Positions 1 to 11,339 of a stretch of 64,000 nucleotides of DNA are shown here, piece by piece. A program made the position numbers and the translations under genes. The notes below the pieces were generated by a model. The model saw only the letters and a program-made list of their open reading frames with translations. It did no database searches and was not told the DNA's origin. Source of the stretch: Boswellia sacra (taxonomy: Eukaryota; Streptophyta; Magnoliopsida; Sapindales; Burseraceae). Each line of letters begins with the position of its first letter. The first letter of the stretch is position 1. Location: assembly GCA_013180625.2 (NCBI GenBank), contig SNVD02013640.1:17139-81138 (forward strand), read 5' to 3'.

Positions 1-1441
1 TAAAACAGATTGAAAAATCAATGAGAAAAACCTGGTTAAGGGATCCTTCTCCACCACAAGATATGGATTTGCGAATTAATTGTAGAATTGTTATCCAATT
101 ACACCATTGAAATTACCAACCGTAGATAACAACAAGCTCTGTTATCCCAATCTTTCCTTACTTTGTTGTTAAATAAAACAAGCTCTTTATTTAATCTCTA
201 TCCCTTAAACAACCTAGAACAAGCTCTCTAAGTTTAATTCAATGGAAGCATTACGATGAGAAAGATAGGTTGATCTAAGCAATAATCACACAAGTTCAGA
301 TTATTTAACCTAGGTTGTATTTCCAATTGCAATCTCTGATCACAATTTTGCTACTAATGATTGGAAATTCATGACAATTACGGATCAAGATTTCTAATCT
401 AGCAATAGACAACACCAGATTATATTCAGTTGGCCATTCCAAATACAATCAGTAAGCAATCATAAGCATTAGATATGGGAAAATACAAGCAACTTCAATT
501 AGAGAATTGGATAACAATTCCTTGCACAATCAATTCACAAAAACCATATCAAGTGCTTTGAAATCACCCTCAACCAATTCAGATTCAGTTACACATGTTT
601 AAGAACGTGGTAAATACAATACAACATGGAGACATTCCAGAAAATGAAAGGGAAGGGGAAAACTTAGCAAATTTGATGAAATCTCTTAGGATTTGTAGTT
701 CTTCCTCTTTCCAAGCCTTCAATCTCCTTCAAGAACTCCAAGAGATGAGAGAAATCCAAAGATTCAGCCTCCTCCACGTTCTCCCCTCTTCAAGTTATGA
801 AATAAAACCCTAAAATGTGTTTAAATACTCTGCTACAGTAATGTGCTACAGTATCCTGTATTATACATGCTACAGTGATGTGTGGAATTACATTTCTACA
901 CTTCTTACACTGTTTTGATTACAACTTTTGGTACACTGAATGGATTCATAAACCGTAAATTTCTCCAAAAAGTAGACTTCGAGAGCTTTTCAACGGTATA
1001 TGATATGTCATCGGGTTCATTGTATATCAATACAATTTAATCCGAGAAGATGGTTGTCTAGCAGAGGTGAAAATGAAGGGTTTTACTCCATTTTTGTGCA
1101 AGTTGCTCCAAAACTCCTACAAACATCAAACCACACAAAAACATAAAAATACCAAGAAATATAGCAAAGAAACATGGACGAATTGATATGAAAATGATAT
1201 ATAAATAGACACTTATCAATATAGCATGTTATTCGGTTAATTGTATATCGATACAATCAACTTCGAGAAATTGGTTGATTAGCAGAAGTGAAAATGAAGG
1301 GTTTTACTCTAATTTTGTGCAAGTTCCTCCAAAACTCCTACAAACATCAAAAACCACACAAAAATATAAAAATACCAAGGAATATAGCAAAGAAACATAG
1401 ACGAATTGATATGAAAGTAATACATAAATAGACACCTATCA
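1..1441 (-). mobile_element. Ty3/gypsy LTR (copy A), partial, cut by window edge
   Basis: This stretch matches, in the same order, the two LTRs at 6671-8113 and 14509-15925 and, inverted, the LTR at 60523-61932. Read on the minus strand it starts with the family 5' terminus TGATAGGTGTCTATTTATG, ending on the plus strand at 1441. The last ~440 bases hold the terminal LTR segment twice: a first terminus ends at 1218 and a second, partial copy follows at 1219-1441. The short reading frames here are LTR sequence, not genes. Whether it is a solo LTR or the 3' LTR of an element lying to the left cannot be told, because the other end is outside the window. Confidence 0.88.
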
Positions 1442-2699
1442 CTTATTTGAGAAGTTGAAGATGAGATTGATTAATTGACTCATAAAGAAAGAGAAGGATT
1501 TTTGCTTCATTTTAAATTGGATTGATCATGAAAGAGGAGAAGGGAGATGGTTTGTTGTCGTAGTTTAAGAAACAAACATGTTATATTTAATTTTGCAATT
1601 TTATCTAGATTACAATAAGGATGGGATTCTTTAGTTTAAAGTTGGGTTCAAATAATATCAAGATTATTTAAGTATATAATTTCATATAAAATAATAGATT
1701 GAAAGAAGGGTTCATTTTCTTCAAAATATTCATCGAAGAGTGGCCTATATTTAAGAAAATTAGAGATTCAAAATTGGCCCACGAATATTCTCACTAGCCC
1801 ATCTTCTTTTTAATTCACAGTAAAATAATATTACTTTCATTAATATCTATACTTAGGATAATATTGCTATATAACTAGGTTTAGAGGGGTTTTCAGGCTT
1901 AATTAAACAATTTTTTGTTAAATTACTGAGCCAACTAATAGGTTAACGGGCCAATGGACACCTCACACATTAGACAAACAACTTGAAATACGGTTTATCT
2001 GTTAACTCTCGCAAGTTGACGGTTGTTCACCTATTATTGTTACTGGTCGGCGGGCACAACACTCAGTCAGTGCCCATCAACCAATCAAGTGAATAGTTTA
2101 ATGCTTTTTCAATTCGACTTGGGTAGATAATAATTTAAAAAAAGCACTTACTAAAAATCAAAATAAGCCAATTCAACCAAAATTGTATCTTTCCAATCAT
2201 GGTCATGTGATGTTAGACAATGGATTAATGCTTGTTTTCTCGTCTACATCAAAGGATATTAGCTTACTCAAGAGCTTTTGGCCTTCCTATCTCTACTAAA
2301 ATAGAGTACTTTGAAGCCTCTATAATGGCAGTTTTTGTCTCTATTAGGACAAAAGAATATGTTACCTATCCAAAGTAACAAAAAGTACAGCTTGTATTAA
2401 TTTTGAAAGACTATGGAATTCAAATTCCCTCCACAAAAAAAAAAAAAAAATTGTCACTCTGCTAGGTGGTCAGAGAAGTAATATTTATGTTTTTTAATCG
2501 TTGACCGTGGAATCAACAAATTTTAGTTAGTACATTAATATGAGTTCAATAAAAGATAACAATATAATATATATTATAAACAATAAATATACAACAATGA
2601 TATGAAAAAAAATTACAAATATAAACAAAAGTGAAAAAAAAAACTTCCTAATAATAATGCTTCAATCATTATCTTGGAAAAAGTCTACAACATCAAGAT
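1442..2699. other. Gene-free AT-rich stretch
   Basis: No reading frame with recognisable content, no RNA gene and no clear repeat was seen. It contains short homopolymer runs (A-run near 2433) and AT-rich spacer sequence. Confidence 0.6.
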
Positions 2700-3500
2700 G
2701 AATAGTCTTTTGTTTATTAAAGTTTTCAAAAACATTTATCTCAATGTTTTCTTTTTATTTCTTCTATCTATTTGATAAAGATCTACTAAGTATTGAGATG
2801 TGTGACAATTCGTATCCAATGGCCTTTTGTTCCATATTTAAAGCATATATCTTCTTAGTTTTTAGAGGGTTTTCTTTTTCTTTCTATTCTTCCTATCTCA
2901 AAGTTATCATTGTCTTTATCTTCAAAAGTTTCTTCTGTGTGTTCATTCTCGTTGTTTCGATAGTAAAAAAAGTTATGACCATTTCTTTTGAAATTTTTGT
3001 AATCTTGAGTATGTCCTCAGTTGTGATCTTCATTTTAGTAATTATTGACATTTACATCTAGAATCGATAGTAAACCAATTAGGCGAGATTGATGATTTTG
3101 TAGTATCTTTTCATTGTTCTTCTCAACAACCAACAAACATTTCACAAATCATAATATATGTTGAAATGACACTTTCGATAAATTTGTTGCAGTAAGATGT
3201 TTGAGGAGTGAAATTTGACAAAATCTTGTCAATCTTGTTCATCTCAGTCACTTCCTGATCATAAAACTTCAATTGTAAAGCAATCTTGAAAAGTGTTGAG
3301 TTATAATTAGCAACAATCTTGAAATCTTGAAATGCCAAGTTGTTCCAGTCTTGTTGAGCTTGAGGAAACATACTAGAGAAAAAATCTCTCTTCCAAGCTT
3401 TTCCACAAAATTAATAGGTTGTCCCCATTTAACTATTCAGCTTGGAAATTCTCATTCAAATGGTTGAGAAGAAAATTCAAAACCTTCACTTTACTTTGTA
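2700..3500 (-). pseudogene. Fossil copia-type gag (UBN2-like) fragment
   Basis: A short minus-strand frame at 3123-3371 reads like the conserved part of copia-type Gag proteins: the segment AQQDWNNLAFQDFKIV and the following NYNSTLFKIALQL match the usual pattern around the 'W..L.FQD.KSV.EYNSALFRI' block known from this family. Upstream, towards 3480, an in-frame-looking LWKSLEERF precedes it. Downstream, towards 2800, a decayed zinc-knuckle-like segment (C..YG.KGHW) can be read through several stops and frameshifts. No LTRs, protease or polymerase were found next to it, so it is an old orphan fragment. The functional family role is nucleocapsid formation of a retrotransposon; this copy cannot make a protein. 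Confidence 0.6.
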
Positions 3501-4764
3501 AGGAACTCTGGTTTCCTTCATTGATGGTGTCTTCAAGATTCATTTCTCTGGGCTTATTTGGAGGGATCATCATAAATGATAAATGATTTTTTTTTTTTTG
3601 CACTTATGGCCCATTATAAATATTTTTCTTCACTTCCATCAAAAGCAATAAATTGGAGGCTTTCAATGTTTGACATCTTCAAAATATTCTTCGAAATGTT
3701 TCTGTCCTCTTCTTGAATCGCTCTTTCATTTCCTTAGTTATATAATAGAGAAAAAACAATAATAAAATAGGTACTAGTTTTACTTTTTCATGTGGAAGAT
3801 CCGACTTAGTGGTAACTGCAAAGCAGACTCATGAAAACTTGATCTATTTGAGCTAATAATGTATTTGTTAGTTATATATTTTTTGTAATTTATAAACATT
3901 ATATTAATAAACAAAGTTCTTGTTATTTATTTATGCCTAAATGAGATTGTATCAATGACTAAAAGTTCCAAAGTTTGTTGATTGACAAGGTTTTTGTATA
4001 TATGAGATATATTTTAGACATAGAAATTTGTCATAGCTCAAAACTAGTTCACAATCTTTAAACAAGAATTAGGCACTTTGTTTGGACAAAGTTGTGTTGT
4101 TTATCTTCAATGAAAAAATGGAGAGTCTCTAACTATTTGAAGGGGAGACTTTAGTACAAAAACACTTGTGTATTATGAATGCATTGAACACAAATCTCGT
4201 GGAATTATGACATTTGGTGGAAATGCGGTAACCAAATGTAAATTACCACAACTGAGCATTAAAGACATTCTTACCTAAATCTTGAGTGGGTAGTATACAT
4301 CTGGTATGTAGGCTATAATCTTTGACTAGAAAAAGACTAAGACATTGAAAGGTTAATACCTTAACTAGTTGGGACTGTAAGATTGTTATACTCATAGACA
4401 CTATAACATAGATATGGAACTTATGACTCTGTGAGGATTGCAGAATACCACATAGATAGTTTTACATGGGTTTAAATGAGTGTTTAATGAAGAAGGTTTA
4501 TTAAACTATGTTTTATTTGAATAAATCTTAAATCATTTAAATGGTTCAAAACTGGCGTCAAGGGCTTCAGATATAATTGGAGGGGTAAAACGGTAAATCA
4601 TATCTAGCTCTAATTATTGGCATTGTATGAAGGGTAATTACGTAAACTTGTTCTTAATGGATACGGATTAAAGAAATAATTTAATCAAATTAAATTATTA
4701 AGCTTTTTGTAAAGAATATTTAATTCAAGAGTGCAACTTTGCGCCTATAATTACGGATCAAAAC
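3501..4764. other. Gene-free stretch
   Basis: No gene, RNA or well-bounded repeat was recognised. The text is moderately AT-rich and lacks long frames; it may be old retroelement sequence but nothing in it proves that. Confidence 0.5.
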
Positions 4765-5760
4765 AGGCCGGGTTGGGCCGATGATGACCATCCCCATCCC
4801 CATCCCTGATTAGGGATAATATCCTCATCCCCACCTCAATCCACATTATTATAATTCGGGTACGGGTATGGGGATTCCCCGATTTCATCCCCTCCCCATA
4901 CCTGACTTAATTTTTTTTTTTGTTATTGATATAATAATTCAAAAGTAAAGTATTTGAATAAAAAATACAATTGAAATATAAATAGTATTGATGAGAAAGA
5001 AGAAAAAAATTAAAATCTTCAACTCTAATACATGAATTAGCAACTAAAAAATATATCATTACAAACATACAATAAGATCAAACCTTATATTATGATATTA
5101 ATATATGGTATTCTTTATATTGTAAGGTTAATTAATTAGAAAGTTAAATTATGAGAATTTTTTACTAATCTAATAATATTCTTTATATTGTAAGATTAGT
5201 TACAAAGTTATTAATTTGTCACTAACTTAATCATATTTTTTTATATATATCATAGGTCAAGAATAATTTAAATATAAAAAATCTCTAATAATTATTTTTT
5301 AACTTTAAGATTTGTTTTTAACATATTGAGAAAAAAATTTGAACAGTTAAAAAGAGAGAGATAGAGAGGGAGAGAGAACTTTAAACGTATCATCTTCAAT
5401 TTCAAATTGATATATTAGATTTAATTGATAGTGTCTGAGATTTTTAATGGATTTTAATTAGTTTTCAACTTGAAATTAAGATATTATATTAGATAATTGA
5501 AGATAAAAATAAAAGATTTTTTCTATTTTATCGTAATAAAGATATTAAACTTCACAACAAAATATCTTTTAAAAAACATATTTAAATATTTCAGGCTAGG
5601 TACGCGGATTTCGGGTTGGGGACTAACATTCCCATCCCCACCCCAGAAAAATTATGAGCACGAAGCTTTGACCCCATCTCTCCTCGATCCCCAAAATCCC
5701 TCCCCATCCCTTCCCCATTCAGGACGGGCTCCCGTGGGCCCCTCTCTTCATGGGAAATTT
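4765..5760. repeat. Element-like block with CCCCATCCCC-rich ends
   Basis: Two strand-asymmetric GC-rich patches, about 4765-4915 and 5600-5755, bracket ~700 bp of very AT-rich DNA. Both patches carry repeated CATCCCC and GGTATGGGGATTCCCC-type words plus GGGTTGGG near their outer or inner edges. This organisation resembles plant non-autonomous DNA transposons with such C-rich subterminal repeats. No convincing terminal inverted repeat or target duplication was found, so the class is left open. Confidence 0.4.
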
Positions 5761-6665
5761 TTCCATTACTACTTATAGTGGAATAAGTCAAAGTTAATAA
5801 GTGGAACCCACTATAATTATAAGATAATAGGATATTAGGTCAAATATGTTAGAGTTTGTAATTAAATATGTTCATTATAGGTCTCTTGGATAGCTGATAA
5901 AATAAATTGTCCTTGAACTAGACTTGAGAAACAATATATTTAATTTAATTGGGTTTATTGGAAAAAAAAAAGCTCAAGTGTTAAATTAAATAATTGTTGG
6001 GCTAGTTAAATAGGCCAAATATTTAATTAATTGGATAATTTTAATAGGTACTCTCAGGTTTTGACTTAATTTCAACTAGAAAACGACTATGCATTTTTAA
6101 TCAATTACACATCTGATGTTGTTCATTTTTCATCATTTTTATCTCTGAAAATATCGATTTGAGAGGTCAAAATGATGATTTTTACACAATTTCAGGGTGT
6201 GATAGATTAAAATGCATAGTTCTTTTTCTATGAAAATTAATCCAAAACTCAAAGGTACTTATTATAATTATTTTAATATTTAATAAATAAGATTAATTAA
6301 ATATAAAGATTAATTAATTAGGGCTTATACTTGGATTGGACCTAAGCAGTGTGAAAAAACCTTAAAAGTCTAATTGATTATTATATGAAATAAAGCTCAA
6401 ATTAATCTAGTACAATGATTCGTAATCAGATAAGGATTTAAGGACATATATAAGCATTCATTAGGGTTTCACGCAAACCTAGAAAAGCCACCCTAGCAAT
6501 TTGTGCAAACCTCAAGCATCCCTCCTGAGAAAAACGCAACCCATAGAGGGCAGCCCTTCTACGTCCTTTCATCTTCTTCTTTTGTCCTCTTATCTTGTCT
6601 ACTGTGTTCTCAAGCCTTGTCCGGTGAAAATTCAAGATGCTTGCTCGTCTTAGCTTAGCAAATTG
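5761..6665. other. Gene-free stretch interrupted downstream by the gypsy insertion
   Basis: No coding gene recognised. Near 6446-6480 there is a TATATAA-like box followed by TTAGGGTTTCACGC, resembling the promoter and 5' leader of a gene or of an LTR. The sequence continues on the far side of the gypsy element at 15926, so the insertion split a once-contiguous unit of unknown nature. Confidence 0.45.
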
Positions 6666-6670
6666 TCAAA
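6666..6670. repeat. 5-bp target-site duplication, left copy (TCAAA)
   Basis: TCAAA immediately precedes the LTR terminus at 6671 and is repeated at 15926-15930 right after the other LTR terminus. A 5-bp duplication is the normal product of retrotransposon integration. Confidence 0.92.
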
Positions 6671-8113
6671 TGATGCGTTCGAAACTAGCAAGTATACTAG
6701 TCGCACAAGTAATAAAGTGATGAGTAAGATATCGTTCCCACGAGGATTGATTCTAATTGAATTTGTTATTCGAAAGCAACAATAAACTAATTGAGGGGGG
6801 TTTTGTTGATTGATTAACTAGATGAAATATTAATGCAAGTAAAGAATAACAAACCAGAAAGTTAATTTGAGTGAAAACTCAATGAGAGAAACCTGGTTAA
6901 GGGATCCTTCTCTGCCACAAGATATGGATTTGCTAATTAATCATATAATTGTCATCCAATTACACCATTGAAATTATCAACCGTAGATAACAACAAGCTC
7001 TGTTATCCCAATCTTTCCTTACTTTGTTGTTAAATAAAACAGGCTCTTTATTTAATCTCTATCCCTTAAACAACCTAGAACAAGCTCTCTAAATTTAATT
7101 CAATGGATGCATTACGATAAGAAAGATAGGTTGATCTAAGTAATAAACACACATGCTCGGATTATTTAACTTAGGTTGTATTCTCCAATTGCAATCTCTG
7201 ATCACAATGTTGCTACTAAGGATTAGAAATTCAAGACAATTACGGATCAAGATTTCTAGTCTAGCAATAGACAACAACCAGATTATATTCAGTTTGCCAT
7301 TCGAAATACAATCCAGCAAGCAATCATAAGCATTAGATATAGGAAAATACAAGCAAATTCAATTAGAGAATTGGATAACAACTTCTTGCACAATCAGCTT
7401 ACAAAAACCATATCAGGGGCTTTGAAATCACCCTCAACCAATTCAGATTCAGTTACCCATGTTTAAGAACGTGGTAAATACAATACGACATGGAGACATT
7501 CCAGAAAATGAAAGGGAAGAGAAAAACTTAGCAAATTTGATGTAATTCTCTTTGGATTGTAGTTCTTCCTCTTTCCAAGCTTCCTTTCTCCTTCAAGAAC
7601 TCCAGGAGATAAAAGAATTCTAGGGCTGCAGCCTTCACCACGTTCTCCCCTCTTCAAGTTATGAAAATAAAACCCTAAAATGTTTTTAAATACTCTGCTA
7701 CAGTGACTTGCTACAGTGCCCCGCATTATACCTGTCTCTTATACACATCTAGATGTGTATAAGAGACAGGTGATATATGGAATTACAAATATACACTTCT
7801 TATACCATTTTTATCACAACTTTCGGTACACTACATAAATTTGTGAACCGTAAATTTCTCCAGAAAATAGACTTCGAGAGCTTTTCAATGGTATATAGCA
7901 TGTTATCCGGTTAATTGTATATCGATACAATCAACTCCGAGAAATTGGTTGATTAGCAGAGGTGAAATGAAGGGTTTTACTCCATTTTTGTGCAAGTTGC
8001 TCCAAAACTCCTACAAACATCAAAACCACACAAAAACATAAAAATACCAAGGAATATAGCAAATAAACATGGACGAATTGATATGAAAATGATATATAAA
8101 TAGACACTTATCA
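6671..8113 (-). repeat. 3' LTR of the gypsy element
   Basis: This LTR is 1443 bp as written; without the 38-bp adapter at 7732-7769 it would be close to the 1417 bp of its partner. It matches 14509-15925 along its length with scattered substitutions. The termini are TG...CA on the minus strand. Several small frames within it have no coding meaning. Confidence 0.93.
7732..7769. other. Nextera/Tn5 mate-pair junction adapter left in assembly (artefact)
   Basis: The 19-mer CTGTCTCTTATACACATCT (7732-7750) is followed directly by its exact reverse complement (7751-7769). This is the Tn5 mosaic end in the head-to-head form produced when Nextera mate-pair fragments are circularised. It replaces about 8 bases (ATGCTACA) that the other LTR copies have at this place. 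It is synthetic sequence and not part of the plant genome. Confidence 0.97.
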
Positions 8114-8128
8114 AATTCCCCCACACTT
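8114..8128 (-). other. Polypurine tract before the 3' LTR
   Basis: On the minus strand the bases AAGTGTGGGGGAATT directly precede the LTR start TGATAAGTG. This purine-rich run is where plus-strand DNA synthesis would be primed. Confidence 0.8.
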
Positions 8129-10136
8129 AGACTTTGCTAGTCCTCGAGCAACTACGACAATATGAAAAAAAACTAAACCGAAACAGAATCAACAAAAAAT
8201 TAAAACACACAAATGCTTCATCTTGCAAATAGGCCTCAAAGATTGTACTTTATTATAACCCAAGGAAAACTTCAAAATAATGCACTTGATCAAGAATTTT
8301 ATCTCAAAAATTAGTTTCGCTTCACTTCAATTCATCAAGTGTGTGTGTGTAGAGCCATTCTCACCTAATCACTTGTAACCCGGATGAGTTTATTCTTAAA
8401 AATGAATCATATTTAATAGTGAAGATGTATGTATAAATAAACTCCATAGGCCTGCTTTTCAAGTCACTCTCCACTAATGTAGACATGCACAACACTAAGT
8501 ATAAAGTAGGACTTTATTAAGCTTGTAACGTTTGGCTTGGGTGAAGGTATGATAAAGGATAATAATTTGGCTCAAATCACCCACAAACACATAAATCATT
8601 CAAGACTATTAGAGCTCAACCCTATAACACAACTTTATTTCAATTCATCAGGTTACTCCCCCAAACTTATTTAGAACACTCAATCTTTTTTTTTTTTGCA
8701 GAAAACAAAGAAAACTACACCCCCACACTTTGTTGTTTCATTCTTTTTAAGAACACTTAAGGGTATAGATCTCTTATTCTTATTCTTTTTTTCTTTTTTT
8801 TTTATTACACTTCCTCTCCCCCACACTTAAACAACACATTGTCCTCAATGTGTAAGTACGTGGACGATAAGTACAGATTGGTTTTTTTCTGTTTTTCTTT
8901 TTTTTTTTTAAACACCATAGAACTCACTTGTATTGCTCATGACACATCCCAACCTCCTCTAACTTCCCAAAACCAGAACATAGCTCAAAATTTAATTGTG
9001 AACGATCTACATGCTCATAGGTAAGGGATAAACTGTTTGGAATAAATTCATTTGAGGTTAGGAAATCTTTTAGTGATTTAACAAAGAAAAAGGCTTACAA
9101 AGGCTCAAAGGGGTAACTAGGGATCAATTTCAGTCAAGGTTGGCTATCAAGGCTCAAACGGTCCAAAGATGGCCTAAATCATTTCCCCAATGTTGCACAG
9201 CCTAGGATTTCGCCTTGAGTGACCATCAAACAAGTTCTAGAATTCATTGAAATCTGAGAAACATTTAAATTACATAAACTTTCTCTAAGTGAACAAATAA
9301 CTCAGTGATAATAGCTCAGTGCTCAGTGTTGCGCAAGGAATCCAAAGCAAAGCGAAAACCAATAAACATTTCAAGCACACAGATCCATGCATCATTTATC
9401 ATTTTCCAAGACTTATTCTTAATTCAATCATTAGCTTATCATCGACCCATAAAATGCAAGAAAAGAGGTACGTGGCGTTGTTACACCTGAGTCAAGATTG
9501 TATATTTCAACAATCCTTAGTACCAGTAGCCCGCAGACTTAAGGTTTCCAGCCTATATACCTTTATTATGAAAGAACAAAACAAGAAAAAAGACACTTCA
9601 AACAACATGAAATAAACAAACTACAGATTTATTGAGAGAGAATGCGTTTCAAGAGTTAAGAAAAACCCCTATTCTGCCATTCTCAGGTTTTTCCACAATG
9701 TTTTTTTTTTTTCGAATCGAAACTGATAAAGACAAAAACACACAACAACTCTAAATTACACAAAACCAAACTTACTCATAAAATAACAAAGTCCAACAAG
9801 TCAGCAAACAAAAACAATTAAGTTAGAATGGGTCTAAAAAGTTTAGAAGTTAGCCTCCTTATTCAGCCATTATGGATTAAAGAAATCCAGAATGCGTTTC
9901 AAGAGAACTTGAACTTTTTATGCCACCACTCTAAAAGCCAAGATTAGAAAATATTACCTGGGGTGAAAGAAACAACCTGAAAAAAACTCAAAAGAAATGA
10001 CATAAAAAAAAACTCAAATAAACACAATAAAGAGAAAGTAAATGAAAATGAAGCAAACTAGTAGATAGAGATTACAGATGGAGCGTTAAATCCAGTTTAC
10101 GCCTCTTATCGCCTTCTCCAAACCAATCTATCCGAG
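8129..10136. other. Noncoding 3' internal region of the gypsy element
   Basis: About 2 kb between the LOG copy and the purine tract. It contains several T-runs (near 8690, 8785, 8900, 9703) and two CCCCCACACTT-type words like the one at the purine tract. No frame shows protein-like content on the minus strand; the plus-strand frames at 8839-9615 look random. Confidence 0.7.
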
Positions 10137-10720
10137 CTATTGTTGGATCAGCGAATAGACGAATGCTTGTAATTTGTCAATTAACTCCCCTGTAGTTGAA
10201 GCTGTAACCAGGATTTGCCTCGCCGACTGTGAGATGAAGTTTTTTTCTACTGCTTGATCAAGAAAAGACAACAAACCATCAAAAAATTATTGACATTTAA
10301 CAAACCAATGGGTTTCCGATGGATGTTTAGCTGTGCCCAAGAGGTGATTTGAAATATCTCCTATAATGTACCATAACCACCCGGCAAAGCTATAAATGCA
10401 TCGGACTTAACAACCATATGTGCAATACGCTCATGCATACTAGAGACCTGTAACTCTTCCCTGATTGTGTGGCCTACGATATCTCGTACAGCTAATGGTT
10501 TAGGGATAATGCCGAGAACCTTGCTCCCTCCTAAGGATGCAGCTGTCGACACACACCCCATTAACCCAAGACTACCCCCTCCATAAATCAAATGAATACA
10601 CCTCGCATCTAATGTCCTACCAAGATCAAGAGCTGCTGTTGTAAACTCTCCATCTTTACCAAATTGCGATCCACAAAATACGCATATTTTTTGGAATCGC
10701 CGAATTGGTGTTTTCTCCAT
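10137..10720 (-). pseudogene. LOG: Intronless LOG-like cytokinin riboside 5'-monophosphate phosphoribohydrolase copy, broken
   Basis: LOG enzymes release active cytokinin bases from nucleoside monophosphates in the cytosol. Starting at ATG 10718-10720, the frame shows the family landmarks KICVFCGS, YGGGSLGLMG, the SMHER motif and FIALPGGYGTL. The next codon is TAG where the invariant glutamate of PGGYGTLEE belongs. Homology continues past the stop (ITSWAQL.IH.KPIGLLNV), then a one-base frameshift near 10280 moves the rest (SFLDQAVEKNFISQSARQIL to ELIDKLQAFVYSLIQQ) into another frame, ending at a stop at 10137-10139. The total, about 194 codons, is near the family length (about 200-220). Plant LOG genes normally have several introns; none is visible here, so the copy came from a spliced transcript. 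It lies inside an LTR retrotransposon in the same orientation. It could not give an active enzyme. Confidence 0.9.
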
Positions 10721-10924
10721 TTCTAAAAGTGCTCTAAACTTGTGCAAGACAATGATGTGCGTTAGGTATTATGCGATTCAAGTGCAAGACAGATTATAAA
10801 ATGACATTTGAGAATACGCAAAATGGATATATACACACGTAAAACTCTCAAATTTGACACATGGGGACATAATTTCGGTTGGGGTTGCTCGATGCAGATT
10901 TATCGCCTCAAAATTTGAAAAAAT

Positions 10925-11107
10925 GAGATATGCTTTCGGCGAGGTTTGACAAAACCTACACACTTGTCTCCCACGTGAAGCATGGAAAATGGAGATACAC
11001 TTCGGCGGGGGTTGACAAAACCCCCACACTTGTCTCCCACGTGAAGCATAAAAAATAGAGATACACTTTCGGTGGAGGTTGACAAAAACTCCACACTTGT
11101 CTCCCAC
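10925..11107 (-). repeat. 66-67-bp tandem repeat, about 2.7 units
   Basis: Units begin at 10925, 10992 and 11058 with GAGATAYRC and share TTGACAAAAC...CACACTTGTCTCCCAC and, in the first two, GTGAAGCAT. The third is cut at 11107. The array lies between the LOG copy and the accessory ORF of the gypsy element. Apparent frames through it are a by-product of the repeat. Confidence 0.85.
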
Positions 11108-11339
11108 TTGTACTTATGCCATAGGGTAGTCATATGGTTTGTCAAAAAGAAAACTTGAAATTAATACAATCAAAATCAACAAACAACAACAACACAAAAA
11201 CAACATTGATAATCAGATCAAACGAAACAAGAAAGAAATAAAATTCGACAACAACAACACACATTCAAATATACAGTAGTTGTGATTGTGGCTCACATCT
11301 TCCTCTGGTTTTACGTCCAGTAACGGCTGAAAACGCCTT

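Noticed and set aside
2744..3061. Plus-strand 105-codon hydrophobic frame
   Set aside because: It is the T-rich complement of the decayed copia gag region on the minus strand and lacks any family signature.
7463..7726. Frames starting in the gypsy LTRs (also 595-813 and 60949-61143)
   Set aside because: The same text recurs in every LTR copy with indels, stops and poor conservation of frame; they are LTR sequence.
10361..10747. LOG as a functional gene
   Set aside because: A stop codon replaces the essential glutamate of PGGYGTLEE and a frameshift follows; the copy sits inside a retrotransposon.
10778..11145. Two overlapping repetitive minus-strand frames of 81-109 codons
   Set aside because: Their internal repeats reflect the 66-67-bp DNA tandem repeat read in two frames; no conserved protein features.
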